From an uncultured Clostridium sp. (GTDB taxonomy: Bacteria > Bacillota_I > Bacilli_A > RF39 > UBA660), in assembly GCA_905193755.1 (NCBI GenBank), contig CAJJPX010000019.1:1-29903 (forward strand): DNA of 29,903 nt, in the 5' to 3' direction. Both the position numbers and the translations under genes were made by a program. Positions 21,739-29,898 of the stretch are shown here, in pieces. The notes beneath the pieces are model-generated. The model saw nothing but the letters and a program-made list of their open reading frames with translations, was not told the origin of the DNA and did no database searches. Numbering within the stretch: the stretch's first letter is position 1; every line of letters starts with the position of its first letter.

Positions 21739-22467
21739 ATGAAACTATTAAGTGACAAAGGATCAGAATTTATAGTTTATAGTGATGAAGATTATGTATA
21801 TAAACTATTTAGAAAAGATTATAAGTTAAAACATAAAACAAAAGAAGAACTAGAATACATGTCTTCAATAAGAACAAAAAGAATATTGATGCCAACTTCA
21901 TTAATTATAAAAGATGGCGAACTAAGAGGATACAAAATGCCTTATATAAAAGGGAAATCCAATATACTAGATGCAAAAATGGAAGATTTAATTCAAGAAT
22001 TACGCATCGTAGATGAAGATATAAAATTGCTAAGTAAAGCATTGATAAGACTGATGGATATAAACTTAGAAAATACAATTTTTAATGGTGAATTATACCT
22101 AATAGATCCTGGCAACTATTTTTTAAATGATATTAAAGATTTGATTTCATACCTAACGATTATAGGCCAAAATACCACCAATAAAAAAGAAATAATTGAA
22201 TTGTGGAATTATGATAAACTTAATAAATTATTAGATGAATTATTATTCATTAATAATAATGAAGTTGATTTCTATTTACTAAGAAAGATAATAGAATTCT
22301 TTAACTGCGAAAGAACTAAAATAGGTGCTAAATTTAACCTAAGTATACTCGAAACGCATTTTGATAGAACACTAACTGTAAGAGAAGCTATAAACAAGTT
22401 TATAAAAAAACACATAAAGATAGATGAGCAAGAAAAACAAATATTTTTATCATTAATTAAGAAGTAA
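21739..22467 (+). CDS. Divergent protein-kinase-like protein
   Basis: A 242-residue protein. Residues 1-75 resemble the kinase N-lobe (SEFIVYSDEDYVYKLF with a candidate beta-3 Lys at 22, hinge-like YKMPYIKG). L105-M-D107-INLEN112 aligns with the HRDLKPEN catalytic loop, keeping the catalytic Asp and Asn but replacing H and K. L121-ID123-PG is the DFG position. So the phosphotransfer residues remain, while the C-lobe is reduced and differs from classic kinases. The SD AAGGGGGA (about 21724-21731) is strong and a TATAAT lies at 21713-21718. Substrate unknown. Confidence 0.6.
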   Translation: MKLLSDKGSEFIVYSDEDYVYKLFRKDYKLKHKTKEELEYMSSIRTKRILMPTSLIIKDGELRGYKMPYIKGKSNILDAKMEDLIQELRIVDEDIKLLSKALIRLMDINLENTIFNGELYLIDPGNYFLNDIKDLISYLTIIGQNTTNKKEIIELWNYDKLNKLLDELLFINNNEVDFYLLRKIIEFFNCERTKIGAKFNLSILETHFDRTLTVREAINKFIKKHIKIDEQEKQIFLSLIKK

Positions 22468-22558
22468 AAAAATTATAAAAACAAAAAGAGTTTTCCTATA
22501 ACACAACATATAAGTTCTATAAACTAACATAAATTATATACAATCAAAATATAAAGTA

Positions 22559-22567
22559 TGATATAAT
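22559..22567 (+). promoter_or_regulatory. Extended -10 promoter
   Basis: TGATATAAT, 25 bases before the ATG at 22592. It overlaps the TTG at 22568 and supports the later start. Confidence 0.55.
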
Positions 22568-22591
22568 TTGATTAAAGTAAAGGAGAAAAAT

Positions 22592-23827
22592 ATGAAAATA
22601 AAAAAAGAGGAATTAGCAGAATATATTTCACGAGCTTTTGATAACGAGTATATAAAACTGTTAACACAAGATTCTAAAAGTAGAGCTGAACTACTTGAAC
22701 AACTTAGTAATCTAAGCAGATTTATCTTCGCCTACGTAACATCAACAGGAGATTTATCTCAAGAAAGTCTAAATACTATTTTATATGATTTTGTTATTCA
22801 TAAAAATGAGCCACTATCATTAGATAAATATTTTGGTAATTATATTTTTCCACTTATTGAAAACAAATATAAAAAAGATCATGGAATAGAAGGACCACTA
22901 TCATTAATTGATTATAATAATATCTATAAAGAAATGTCTGTGAATTCTAATAGTAATAAATTTTTTACACATTCTTTTTCTGGAGCCTTATTTAATGATA
23001 TTTCAGAAAAAGGATTAGATGCTAAAAGTGAAAAATTTAAAGATGAATTTCGTTTCTTATCATACTTTGGTTTCAAAACCCCATACGCTCGTGGAAAACT
23101 ACATATAACAGAATTATCGTATCAAACTATGGGCTATGCCCTTCAGCCATCAGAAATGGCTAGAATGGTACTTACATCACATACAGATTTAAAAGAAGAA
23201 GATAGTGAAACAAGCTTAGAATATTATCACAGAGTTATCGAAAATTTAGAATTAAAAAATTGTGATGAAGAAAACTTAGAAACCATAAAAGATTACTTAA
23301 CTGACATAAGCAACTTTTATTTTTCGAATGACAAAAGCTGTATAGCAGTAATTGAAGGTGATAACAAAAGAGAATACGATGATAGTATTTCACCATTTAT
23401 GTATGTTCTTTCTAATGAATATGAATATCAAAAATTGTTAGAAAGCGATGAAACCTTCAGAACAATGTATGAAAAAACAGATACAGCATTAAGAAATTAT
23501 GGCGATAAGGGGGTAGAAATATTAGAAATATTTGCTAATTATATGCATACTAAATATCAAGGCTCTAGAGAAACTGCTATCTTAGATCAAACAATAAAAG
23601 ATATGTTTTTAAAAAATGTTACAACTTTTGCTATTAAACATTTTGAAGTTGCCAATGGAGAAGGTTATGTTGTAGAATCAGGTCATATTTCTCCAGATAA
23701 ATTTGCTATCGCAACAATACCCAATCCATTAATTTATTATCCAGAACATAAAAAAGGTCCAAAAATAGAAATTGAAAGTATGATAGAAAGACAAAAAGAA
23801 AGTGAAGAAAAAGGTCTTAGTAAATAG
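22592..23827 (+). CDS. Conserved-looking unknown protein, 411 aa
   Basis: A soluble protein I do not recognise. Distinctive segments are FFTHSFSGALFNDISEKGLD (residues about 122-141) and, a little later, FGFKTPYARGKLHITEL. The H-S-F-x(7)-I-xx-x-GL arrangement recalls the NAD-contact region of ADP-ribosyltransferase folds, which is only a visual likeness. The C-terminal third is helical and acidic, ending in a Glu/Lys-rich tail. No signal peptide or TM helix. Start 22592 is preferred over an in-frame TTG at 22568 because the SD AAGGAG (22580-22585) sits 6 bases before the ATG. It has its own promoter. Confidence 0.55.
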   Translation: MKIKKEELAEYISRAFDNEYIKLLTQDSKSRAELLEQLSNLSRFIFAYVTSTGDLSQESLNTILYDFVIHKNEPLSLDKYFGNYIFPLIENKYKKDHGIEGPLSLIDYNNIYKEMSVNSNSNKFFTHSFSGALFNDISEKGLDAKSEKFKDEFRFLSYFGFKTPYARGKLHITELSYQTMGYALQPSEMARMVLTSHTDLKEEDSETSLEYYHRVIENLELKNCDEENLETIKDYLTDISNFYFSNDKSCIAVIEGDNKREYDDSISPFMYVLSNEYEYQKLLESDETFRTMYEKTDTALRNYGDKGVEILEIFANYMHTKYQGSRETAILDQTIKDMFLKNVTTFAIKHFEVANGEGYVVESGHISPDKFAIATIPNPLIYYPEHKKGPKIEIESMIERQKESEEKGLSK

Positions 23828-23861
23828 ATAAGGCGCTTAGTTATCCTAAAAATAAATAATA

Positions 23862-23870
23862 TGTTATAAT
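23862..23870 (+). promoter_or_regulatory. Extended -10 promoter of rbgA
   Basis: TGTTATAAT, with transcription expected near 23877 and a leader of about 40 bases. Confidence 0.6.
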
Positions 23871-23916
23871 AGTTCCTAAATAAGTTTTATTTTAAAACAT
23901 GAAAGGCGTGATAGTA

Positions 23917-24795
23917 ATGGAAAAAATTGAAAATAATGGGGAGATTAGAAAAAACAATATCAACTGGTATCCAGGTCACATGGCCAAAACTAAAAGAGAA
24001 ATAGGAAATATTATGAGTATGGTAGACATAGTAATCGAAGTAATTGATTCAAGAGTTCCATTCTCAAGTAGAATACCAGATTTAAAGAAAATAACAAGAG
24101 AAAAACAAAATATAATAGTATTCAATAAATATGATTTATGTGATAAAAAAGAAACAGAAAAATGGATTGAAAAATATAAAAATGAAGGATATATAACAGT
24201 TACATGTGATTCTAAAAATTCAAATGATTATAAAAAAATTATAGAAGAAGTAAGAAAGTTAATGACTGAAGTAAATAAGAAAAGAGAAGCAAAAGGAATG
24301 CTTCCTAAAAAGGCAAAATGCTTAGTAATTGGAGTACCAAACGTAGGAAAAAGTACGTTAATTAATAAACTTGCTGGAAGAAACATAGTGGGTGTTGGTA
24401 ATAAGCCAGGAGTTACAAAACAAATAAACACTATAAAAATAAATGAAATTATGGATTTATTAGATACTCCAGGAATATTATGGCCTAAATTTGAAGATCA
24501 AAGTGTCGCATTAAACTTAGCATCTATGACAATTATCAAAGAAGAAATTCTAACTATAGAAGAAGTTGCGATTCATATACTAAAAAAACTTGATAAATAC
24601 TATAAAGAAATTTTACAAAAAGAATTTGGAATAGATTATTATAATGATGATGAAGTAGAGGAATGTTTTACAAAAATATCTAAATATAAAAATATACCAG
24701 TTAATGGAGAAGTAGATTATGAAAGAGTAAGCTTAGTAATACTAAACTCAATCAAACAAGAAAAAATAAAAGGAATAACATTTGATAGAATATAG
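23917..24795 (+). CDS. rbgA: Ribosome biogenesis GTPase RbgA (YlqF)
   Basis: Circularly permuted GTPase needed for late assembly of the 50S subunit. The N-terminus has INWYPGHMAKTKREI. The G4 motif NKYD comes first (near residue 71), then G1 GVPNVGKST and G3 DTPG, which is the permuted order of the YlqF/YawG family. The C-terminal 100 residues form the helical ribosome-binding domain. Start 23917 gives 293 residues or so, normal length, with AAAGG at 23902-23906; ATG 23899 would place the SD inside the gene. In many bacilli rbgA follows rplS-lepB directly, whereas here it lies 13.5 kb away. Confidence 0.93.
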   Translation: MEKIENNGEIRKNNINWYPGHMAKTKREIGNIMSMVDIVIEVIDSRVPFSSRIPDLKKITREKQNIIVFNKYDLCDKKETEKWIEKYKNEGYITVTCDSKNSNDYKKIIEEVRKLMTEVNKKREAKGMLPKKAKCLVIGVPNVGKSTLINKLAGRNIVGVGNKPGVTKQINTIKINEIMDLLDTPGILWPKFEDQSVALNLASMTIIKEEILTIEEVAIHILKKLDKYYKEILQKEFGIDYYNDDEVEECFTKISKYKNIPVNGEVDYERVSLVILNSIKQEKIKGITFDRI

Positions 24796-24819
24796 TGTAT
24801 CATAAATGTAACAAAAGCA

Positions 24820-24848
24820 TTGACAAGATATAATAGTAATGTTATAAT
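24820..24848 (+). promoter_or_regulatory. Consensus promoter
   Basis: TTGACA (24820-24825), 17-base spacer, TATAAT (24843-24848) with TG at 24840-24841. This is the strongest-looking promoter in the window. Confidence 0.85.
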
Positions 24849-24881
24849 GAACACGTAATCAAAAAGGGGGTTTTGATTTAA

Positions 24882-25460
24882 ATGAGTAAATTTACAGAAA
24901 GAAGACAAAGTGCTTATAGTGATATGGTAGCATCAAAATGTTTCATAAAATATAGAGAATATTTTGGAAATGCAGATACTGCTAAGATAATTGCAAAAAC
25001 AATGAATGCAGGATGTACTACAGATGCTAATGTAGATGCAATTATAAAATTGTTTAGTGCAATTTTTAGAGGTAAAGGTTTTACTGAAGAAGAATCTATA
25101 AAATTTCTAAATGCAAATAAAAGAATATTCGAAATGAGTTATAACCAAGTGTTAACTGTTTTAGCTATAACTGAAACAGCTGGGTTAAGTGAAGAGGCAG
25201 TATTTGAAAAACCAAGTTTCATACTAAGAGCACATGAACCAAAAAAATTCTATGATTCAGTAAGGGTTTGTAGAAGAGATGATGAACAACCATCATTAGA
25301 AAGAATTTTAGAACTTGAAAATGAAGACAGAAAAATAGAATTTAAATATGATAAATCTAGAATTGATATGTACAAAGGTATATATAGATCAAAAGTACTA
25401 AAGAAATTAAAAGAACAACAAGAAATAGAAGGTGCAATTTTAAAGAGAACTGAAGAATAA
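24882..25460 (+). CDS. Hypothetical protein, 192 aa
   Basis: I do not recognise it. It is soluble and mostly helical. The N-terminal part (KCFIKYREYFGNADTAKIIAK) and a middle SYNQVLTVLAITETAGLSEEA suggest helical repeats. The C-terminal 60 residues are strongly charged, with IEFKYDKSRIDMYKGIYRSKVLKKLKEQQE (several Lys/Arg). The perfect TTGACA-17-TATAAT promoter and the SD AAAGGGGG suggest abundant expression, which is notable for an unknown gene. It stands alone between rbgA and lon, with its own terminator. Confidence 0.6.
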   Translation: MSKFTERRQSAYSDMVASKCFIKYREYFGNADTAKIIAKTMNAGCTTDANVDAIIKLFSAIFRGKGFTEEESIKFLNANKRIFEMSYNQVLTVLAITETAGLSEEAVFEKPSFILRAHEPKKFYDSVRVCRRDDEQPSLERILELENEDRKIEFKYDKSRIDMYKGIYRSKVLKKLKEQQEIEGAILKRTEE

Positions 25461-25475
25461 TCAGTTCTTTTTTTG
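25446..25475 (+). terminator. Intrinsic terminator
   Basis: Arms AGAACTGA (25446-25453) and TCAGTTCT (25461-25468) with a 7-base loop, then a T7 tract. Confidence 0.82.
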
Positions 25476-25494
25476 TGAAATTTAAGTTTTAAGG

Positions 25495-25523
25495 TTTACA
25501 TTTAACTAAATTACTTTTATAAT
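25495..25523 (+). promoter_or_regulatory. Promoter of lon
   Basis: TTTACA (25495-25500), 17-base spacer, TATAAT (25518-25523). No CIRCE or CtsR-type heat-shock operator was seen near it. Confidence 0.75.
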
Positions 25524-25547
25524 AAATACTCGTACACAGGAGGAAGC

Positions 25548-27866
25548 ATGATTAAGAGTAATTTACCAGTTATTTTATTAAAAAATCTTGTATTACTTCC
25601 TTATCAAGAGGTTAGAGTTGAAATAAAAAGTGACGTAAGTAAAAAAGTTACTGAAATTTCAAAACTATATCATGATAGCGAAGTCTTAATCGTTTGCCCC
25701 CTAAATTCTCTTGAAGAAAAACCAGATACATCAGACTTACCTAGAATAGGTGTAGTTGGTAAAATAAAAAGTATAATAGATTTGCCTAATGGAAACATGA
25801 GAGTAATCATATATGGTCAATATAGAGTTAAAGTAATAAGCTATGTAAATTATTCAAATGAAGAAGATATATTAGATAGTATTATCACAAATATTGAAGT
25901 GCATGATAGTGAAATAGAATGTTCCGCATATCAAAGAAAACTTATGTCTGAGTTAGAGAGTTATGTCAATAAAAATCCATTTGTTACTAATTCAATAATG
26001 TCTCAAATAAGAACTAATATTTCATTAGATAAATTGACTGATTTAATTGGTAACTTCTTACCACTTAGTTTTGAGAAAAAATTAAATTTAATGTTAGACG
26101 CATCATCCATAAGTAGAAGTAAACTATTAATAAAAGAACTAGCTATTGAAAGCGCCGTAATGGACTTAGAAGGTCATATAGAAACTGAAATAAAAAAAGG
26201 ATTAGATGACACACAAAAAGAATTCATATTAAAAGAAAAATTAAAAGTTATAAAGAGTGAACTAGGACAAAATGATACAAAGGATGATGATGTTTTAAAA
26301 TTCAAAGAAAGACTTGAAAATGGTTTATTTCCAGATAGAATAAAAGCAAAACTAATAACTGAAATAGAAAGATATAATGCAACGAGTGAAGTAAGTCCAG
26401 ATGCAGGAGTTATAAGAAATTATATAGAATATCTACTATCAGTTCCTTGGTACAATGAAACTAAAGATGAAAAAGATTTATTAAGAATAGAAAAGAAATT
26501 AAATGAATCACACTATGGTATGGATAATGCTAAACTTAGAATAGTAGAATATATAGCAGTTAAAAGTATATCACCAGATATTAATAGTCCAATATTATGT
26601 TTGGTTGGTCCTCCAGGAGTAGGTAAAACAACATTCGCAGAATCTATTTCACATGCACTTAATAGAAACTTCGTAAAAATATCATTAGGTGGAATGAGTG
26701 ATTCATCTGAACTAGTTGGACATAGAAGAGCATACATAGGATCTAATCCAGGTAAAATCGTTTCATCTCTTATTAGATGTGAAAGCAATAACCCAGTATT
26801 CTTATTAGATGAAGTAGACAAACTAAAGAAAGACTATAAGGGAGATCCAGCATCAACTCTATTAGATATATTAGATGTAAGTCAAAATAAAAGATTTGTA
26901 GATAACTACATAGATGAAGAAATAGATTTATCAAAGATACTATTCGTTTTAACAGCAAACGATATTTCAGGTATTCCACCAGCACTTTTAGATAGACTTG
27001 AAATAATAGACTTAACTGGATACACAGATAGTGAAAAACTACTTATATGTGAAAATTACTTAATACCAAATATACTAAAAAAAGCAGGACTTAAAAACAC
27101 AGTCATAAAGTTTGAAACACCAGCTATTATAAAAATTATAGAAGAATATACTAATGAAGCAGGAGTCAGAGAATTAGAAAGATGTATAAGTAAAATAACA
27201 AGAAAAGTTATAACAGAACATATAAAAGCATCAAGAAAAATAGTAAGTGTTCGAATAAAAGAAGCTGACTTGCCTCACTACTTAGAACAAGAACTTTATA
27301 GTACTAAAAAGACAAAGAAGATAACAAGTACAGGAGTGGTAAGAGCAGTCGCATGTAATAAATCAGGTGGAACAACATTAGATATAGAATGCTCATCATT
27401 CAAAGGTAATGGTAACTACACATTTACAGGCTCACTCGGAGATATAACAAAAGAAAGCATAGAAGTGGCAATAAGCTACATAAAAAGTAATAGCAAACTT
27501 CTAGATATTGATGAAGAATTCTTTATGACACATGACATACATATACACTTTACTGAAGGATCTAACCCAAAAGATGGTCCATCCGCAGGTATAGCTATCA
27601 CAACAGCAATTTTATCTCATATTAAAAATCAAAAAATAAGTGATGAAATCTCAATGACCGGAGAAATAACACTTAAAGGAGACATTTTAAAAGTGGGTGG
27701 CATAAAAGAAAAATCAATAGCTTGTTTTAGAAATAAAATCAAAACACTTTATATACCAGTAGATAACAAAAATGATATAAATTGGTTAGAAAAAGATTTA
27801 AAAGAAAAAATAGAATTCATACCTATAAATAACTACGAAGAACTATTTAAAAAAATATTCCATTAA
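25548..27866 (+). CDS. lon: ATP-dependent protease Lon (LonA type)
   Basis: Cytoplasmic AAA+ serine protease that degrades misfolded and regulatory proteins. The domains are complete. N-terminal substrate domain: residues 1-200. Coiled linker: about 210-300. Walker A: GPPGVGKTT (354-362). Walker B: VFLLDEVDK (417-425). Proteolytic domain: catalytic S679 in DGPSAG and K722 in GGIKEKS. At 772 residues it has normal LonA length, with the N-domain that LonB lacks. SD AGGAGG lies just before the ATG. In Bacillus lonA is followed a few genes later by spoVID and ysxE; here those counterparts follow directly. Confidence 0.96.
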   Translation: MIKSNLPVILLKNLVLLPYQEVRVEIKSDVSKKVTEISKLYHDSEVLIVCPLNSLEEKPDTSDLPRIGVVGKIKSIIDLPNGNMRVIIYGQYRVKVISYVNYSNEEDILDSIITNIEVHDSEIECSAYQRKLMSELESYVNKNPFVTNSIMSQIRTNISLDKLTDLIGNFLPLSFEKKLNLMLDASSISRSKLLIKELAIESAVMDLEGHIETEIKKGLDDTQKEFILKEKLKVIKSELGQNDTKDDDVLKFKERLENGLFPDRIKAKLITEIERYNATSEVSPDAGVIRNYIEYLLSVPWYNETKDEKDLLRIEKKLNESHYGMDNAKLRIVEYIAVKSISPDINSPILCLVGPPGVGKTTFAESISHALNRNFVKISLGGMSDSSELVGHRRAYIGSNPGKIVSSLIRCESNNPVFLLDEVDKLKKDYKGDPASTLLDILDVSQNKRFVDNYIDEEIDLSKILFVLTANDISGIPPALLDRLEIIDLTGYTDSEKLLICENYLIPNILKKAGLKNTVIKFETPAIIKIIEEYTNEAGVRELERCISKITRKVITEHIKASRKIVSVRIKEADLPHYLEQELYSTKKTKKITSTGVVRAVACNKSGGTTLDIECSSFKGNGNYTFTGSLGDITKESIEVAISYIKSNSKLLDIDEEFFMTHDIHIHFTEGSNPKDGPSAGIAITTAILSHIKNQKISDEISMTGEITLKGDILKVGGIKEKSIACFRNKIKTLYIPVDNKNDINWLEKDLKEKIEFIPINNYEELFKKIFH

Positions 27867-27880
27867 AGAATATTTTTTTT
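27851..27880 (+). terminator. Intrinsic terminator of lon
   Basis: Ten-base arms AAAAATATTC (27851-27860) and GAATATTTTT (27868-27877), a 7-base loop containing the lon stop, then T. The left arm overlaps the last lon codons. Confidence 0.78.
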
Positions 27881-27913
27881 ATTGCAACATATATTTTATT
27901 GAAAGGAGAATAT

Positions 27914-28591
27914 ATGAAAGAAATTATTCCAATTAAAAAAGATATAATTTTTAAAACTAAAATAGGTGAATTAAACAATATTAGTCTAGATCATGATTAT
28001 AAAATAAATGAAGACAATGTAGTTGGAACAGTCTCAATAAGTGGTACATACAAAATGACTGAAGCAAGTGTTATAGAAGAAGAGTTCTATTATACAATAC
28101 CATTCGAAGTAGCTATTAGTTCTAGGATTGATAAAGATACTATCAAAATAGAAATAGATGACTTCAAATATACTATTGATAAAGACATACTAAAAGTAAA
28201 CATTGAGTTAGAATTAACTTGTGATGAGAGGGAAGAACCTATGGAAGAAGACTATGACTTAGATAATTACATTGATAACTACTTTGATGACAAACCAATA
28301 GATTTAAATATAGAAGAACATAATGAAGAAATAAAAGATAACAGCATAAATACAGAAATAAATCTAGAAAAGAATGATATAGATCTAAATGAAAATATAA
28401 ATAATATAACAAACATAATAAATAATGAAAATAAATATTATACATACAAAATATACATTGTAAGAGAAGGAGATACTTTAGAAACCATATGTTCTAAATA
28501 TAATGTTACTCCTAATGATTTAAAAGAATACAACAATATTAATGAAATAAACGTCGGAGATAAAATAATAATACAACAAATTAATGAGTAA
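27914..28591 (+). CDS. SpoVID-like spore coat assembly protein with C-terminal LysM domain
   Basis: A 225-residue protein. The N-terminal 105 residues are beta-rich (ISLDHDYKINEDNVVGTVSISGTY) and resemble the SpoVID N-terminal domain. An acidic, Asn-rich, low-complexity linker spans 106-175. A LysM domain follows at about 179-221 (YIVREGDTLETICSKYNV, then LKEYNNINEINVGDKIII). SpoVID guides coat encasement of the forespore. At 225 residues it is much shorter than the Bacillus protein (over 500). Start 27914 has the SD AAGGAG at 27903-27908; the TTG at 27899 precedes that SD. It overlaps the YsxE-like gene by 8 bases, the same gene pair as in Bacillus. Confidence 0.68.
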   Translation: MKEIIPIKKDIIFKTKIGELNNISLDHDYKINEDNVVGTVSISGTYKMTEASVIEEEFYYTIPFEVAISSRIDKDTIKIEIDDFKYTIDKDILKVNIELELTCDEREEPMEEDYDLDNYIDNYFDDKPIDLNIEEHNEEIKDNSINTEINLEKNDIDLNENINNITNIINNENKYYTYKIYIVREGDTLETICSKYNVTPNDLKEYNNINEINVGDKIIIQQINE

Positions 28592-29402
28592 AAAATATAA
28601 AAATAAAGTAATAATAGATAATGACATAGTAACTAAAAAACGTAATGATGATGTTATAGAATTATATGATTACTTGCTTACTAGAAACTTCGATAACTTT
28701 CCTAAAATAATATCTAAAGATGAAAGAAATATTAATTATGAATTTATAAAAGAAGAAAAGTATCATGAAATGACTAAAGGAGTAGAATTCATAAAAGTAG
28801 TTTCTAGTTTACATTTAAAAACTTTATTTTATAAAGACGTAAGTAAAAATAAATATAAAACTATATATGATAAATTACTAAGTAACATTGAATACTTAAA
28901 AGAATACTATGAAAATATTGTAACTGATATAGAAGAAACTGAATATATGAGTCCATCAATGTATTTATTTATAAGAAATTATAGTGCTCTTGATAGTTCA
29001 CTTGTTTATGCTGAAAAAGAACTTAAAAAATGGTATAAAAAAGTATCAAACAATAGCAAAGAAAGAGTATCTATAATACATAATAATTTATCATTGAGTC
29101 ATTTCATAAGAGGGGATAAAAATTATCTCTTAAGTTGGGATAATTATAAGGTTGATACTCCAGTTTTAGATATATATAACTTTTATAAAAAAGAAGGTTT
29201 TAAACTAGATTTTAACTACTTATTAAAAATATATAATGATAATTTAGAACTAACTCCTGAAGAAAAACAACTATTATATATTTTAATATCTATGCCACCA
29301 AAACTAATCAATATAAAAGATGAATCTTTAAATACTATAAATGTAAAAGAACTCTATGATTATATATATAGTGGTATAAGTGTAGTTAGTGAAAATAAAT
29401 AA
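28584..29402 (+). CDS. YsxE/CotS-family kinase-fold protein, probably catalytically dead
   Basis: A 272-residue protein of the aminoglycoside-phosphotransferase fold. The catalytic loop reads IIHNNLSLSHFI (residues 164-175): the His stays but the catalytic Asp is N168. The metal-binding segment reads LLSWDN (182-187), with Ser184 at the usual first Asp. Then VDTPVLDIYNF follows, as in CotS-type proteins. The SHF variant and the position after a SpoVID-like gene point to YsxE, a spore coat-associated protein. With both acidic residues changed it is likely a pseudokinase with a structural role. The ATG lies inside the end of the upstream gene. An IS remnant separates it from its likely terminator at 29849. 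Confidence 0.65.
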   Translation: MSKKYKNKVIIDNDIVTKKRNDDVIELYDYLLTRNFDNFPKIISKDERNINYEFIKEEKYHEMTKGVEFIKVVSSLHLKTLFYKDVSKNKYKTIYDKLLSNIEYLKEYYENIVTDIEETEYMSPSMYLFIRNYSALDSSLVYAEKELKKWYKKVSNNSKERVSIIHNNLSLSHFIRGDKNYLLSWDNYKVDTPVLDIYNFYKKEGFKLDFNYLLKIYNDNLELTPEEKQLLYILISMPPKLINIKDESLNTINVKELYDYIYSGISVVSENK

Positions 29403-29412
29403 TCTACTGTAT

Positions 29413-29420
29413 AATTGTAA
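29413..29420 (+). repeat. Target-site duplication, left copy (AATTGTAA)
   Basis: Eight bases identical to 29832-29839 directly flank the inverted-repeat element, as expected for a transposition footprint. Confidence 0.55.
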
Positions 29421-29831
29421 ATGATGTGAGACAAAATTTATAAAAAAATTAAAAGCAATATGATATAGTTACAATGTAATTATTGAATATTGTTTTTTTA
29501 TAAGTTCTTGTCTCATTTCTATAGGAGAAAGCCAATTTAATGATTGCATTGGAATATTATTTGAACGTTTTAAATATGCTTTCATTTGAAGGATTAAGTC
29601 ATTATAAGAATAAAATCTTTGTTGATTATTTCTATGTGAACTCTCTACATTACCATTATGTCTAGGAGTTCTAGGCTTAATAAGTTTATGTGTTATATTT
29701 AAAGAATTTAATAGGTCATCAACAGGATGAGTTCTATCAGTTTTCATTGTGATAAGTCCTTTCATAAATGTTTGTTTGATAATTACATTTTACTAGGCTT
29801 ATCATTTTTTTATATATAAAAGTCTCACATC
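29421..29831 (-). mobile_element. Internally deleted insertion sequence, 411 bp
   Basis: The terminal inverted repeats are GATGTGAGAC at 29423-29432 and GTCTCACATC at 29822-29831, followed inward on both sides by an AT-rich TATAAAAAAA. Flanking direct repeats AATTGTAA occur at 29413-29420 and 29832-29839. The interior holds only the C-terminal part of a DDE transposase on the minus strand. The ends are intact but most of the transposase is missing, so it cannot move itself; it could still be mobilised by a full-length relative elsewhere. Confidence 0.65.
29469..29765 (-). pseudogene. C-terminal fragment of a DDE/integrase-core transposase
   Basis: The frame encodes up to 98 residues. The segment HKLIKPRTPRHNGNVESSHR contains the last catalytic acidic residue (E in NGNVESSH) and is followed by LKRSNNIPMQSLNWLSPIEM, the usual C-terminal pattern of IS481-like and related transposases. 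The first two catalytic Asp residues and the helix-turn-helix part are absent. An SD-like GAAAGG precedes ATG 29747, so a short product could be translated. The flanking repeats show that the loss happened inside the element. Confidence 0.7.
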
Positions 29832-29839
29832 AATTGTAA
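29832..29839 (+). repeat. Target-site duplication, right copy (AATTGTAA)
   Basis: Matches 29413-29420 and abuts the right inverted repeat of the IS remnant. Confidence 0.55.
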
Positions 29840-29848
29840 CACTAGAAT

Positions 29849-29878
29849 AACTGAAAATTAACTTTTCAGTTTTATTTT
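29849..29878 (+). terminator. Intrinsic terminator, probably the original end of the spoVID-ysxE-like operon
   Basis: Nine-base arms AACTGAAAA (29849-29857) and TTTTCAGTT (29863-29871), a 5-base loop, then T-rich sequence. The only upstream plus-strand gene is the YsxE-like gene, 447 bases away across the IS remnant. Confidence 0.7.
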
Positions 29879-29889
29879 GCACTAAAAAA

Positions 29890-29898
29890 TGTTATAAT
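29890..29898 (+). promoter_or_regulatory. Extended -10 promoter at the window edge
   Basis: TGTTATAAT with no gene before the window ends; it probably drives a gene just outside. Confidence 0.5.

Noticed and set aside
23828..23845. Hairpin GATAA...TTATC after the 411-residue gene as a terminator.
   Set aside because: The stem is only 5 bp and no T tract follows.
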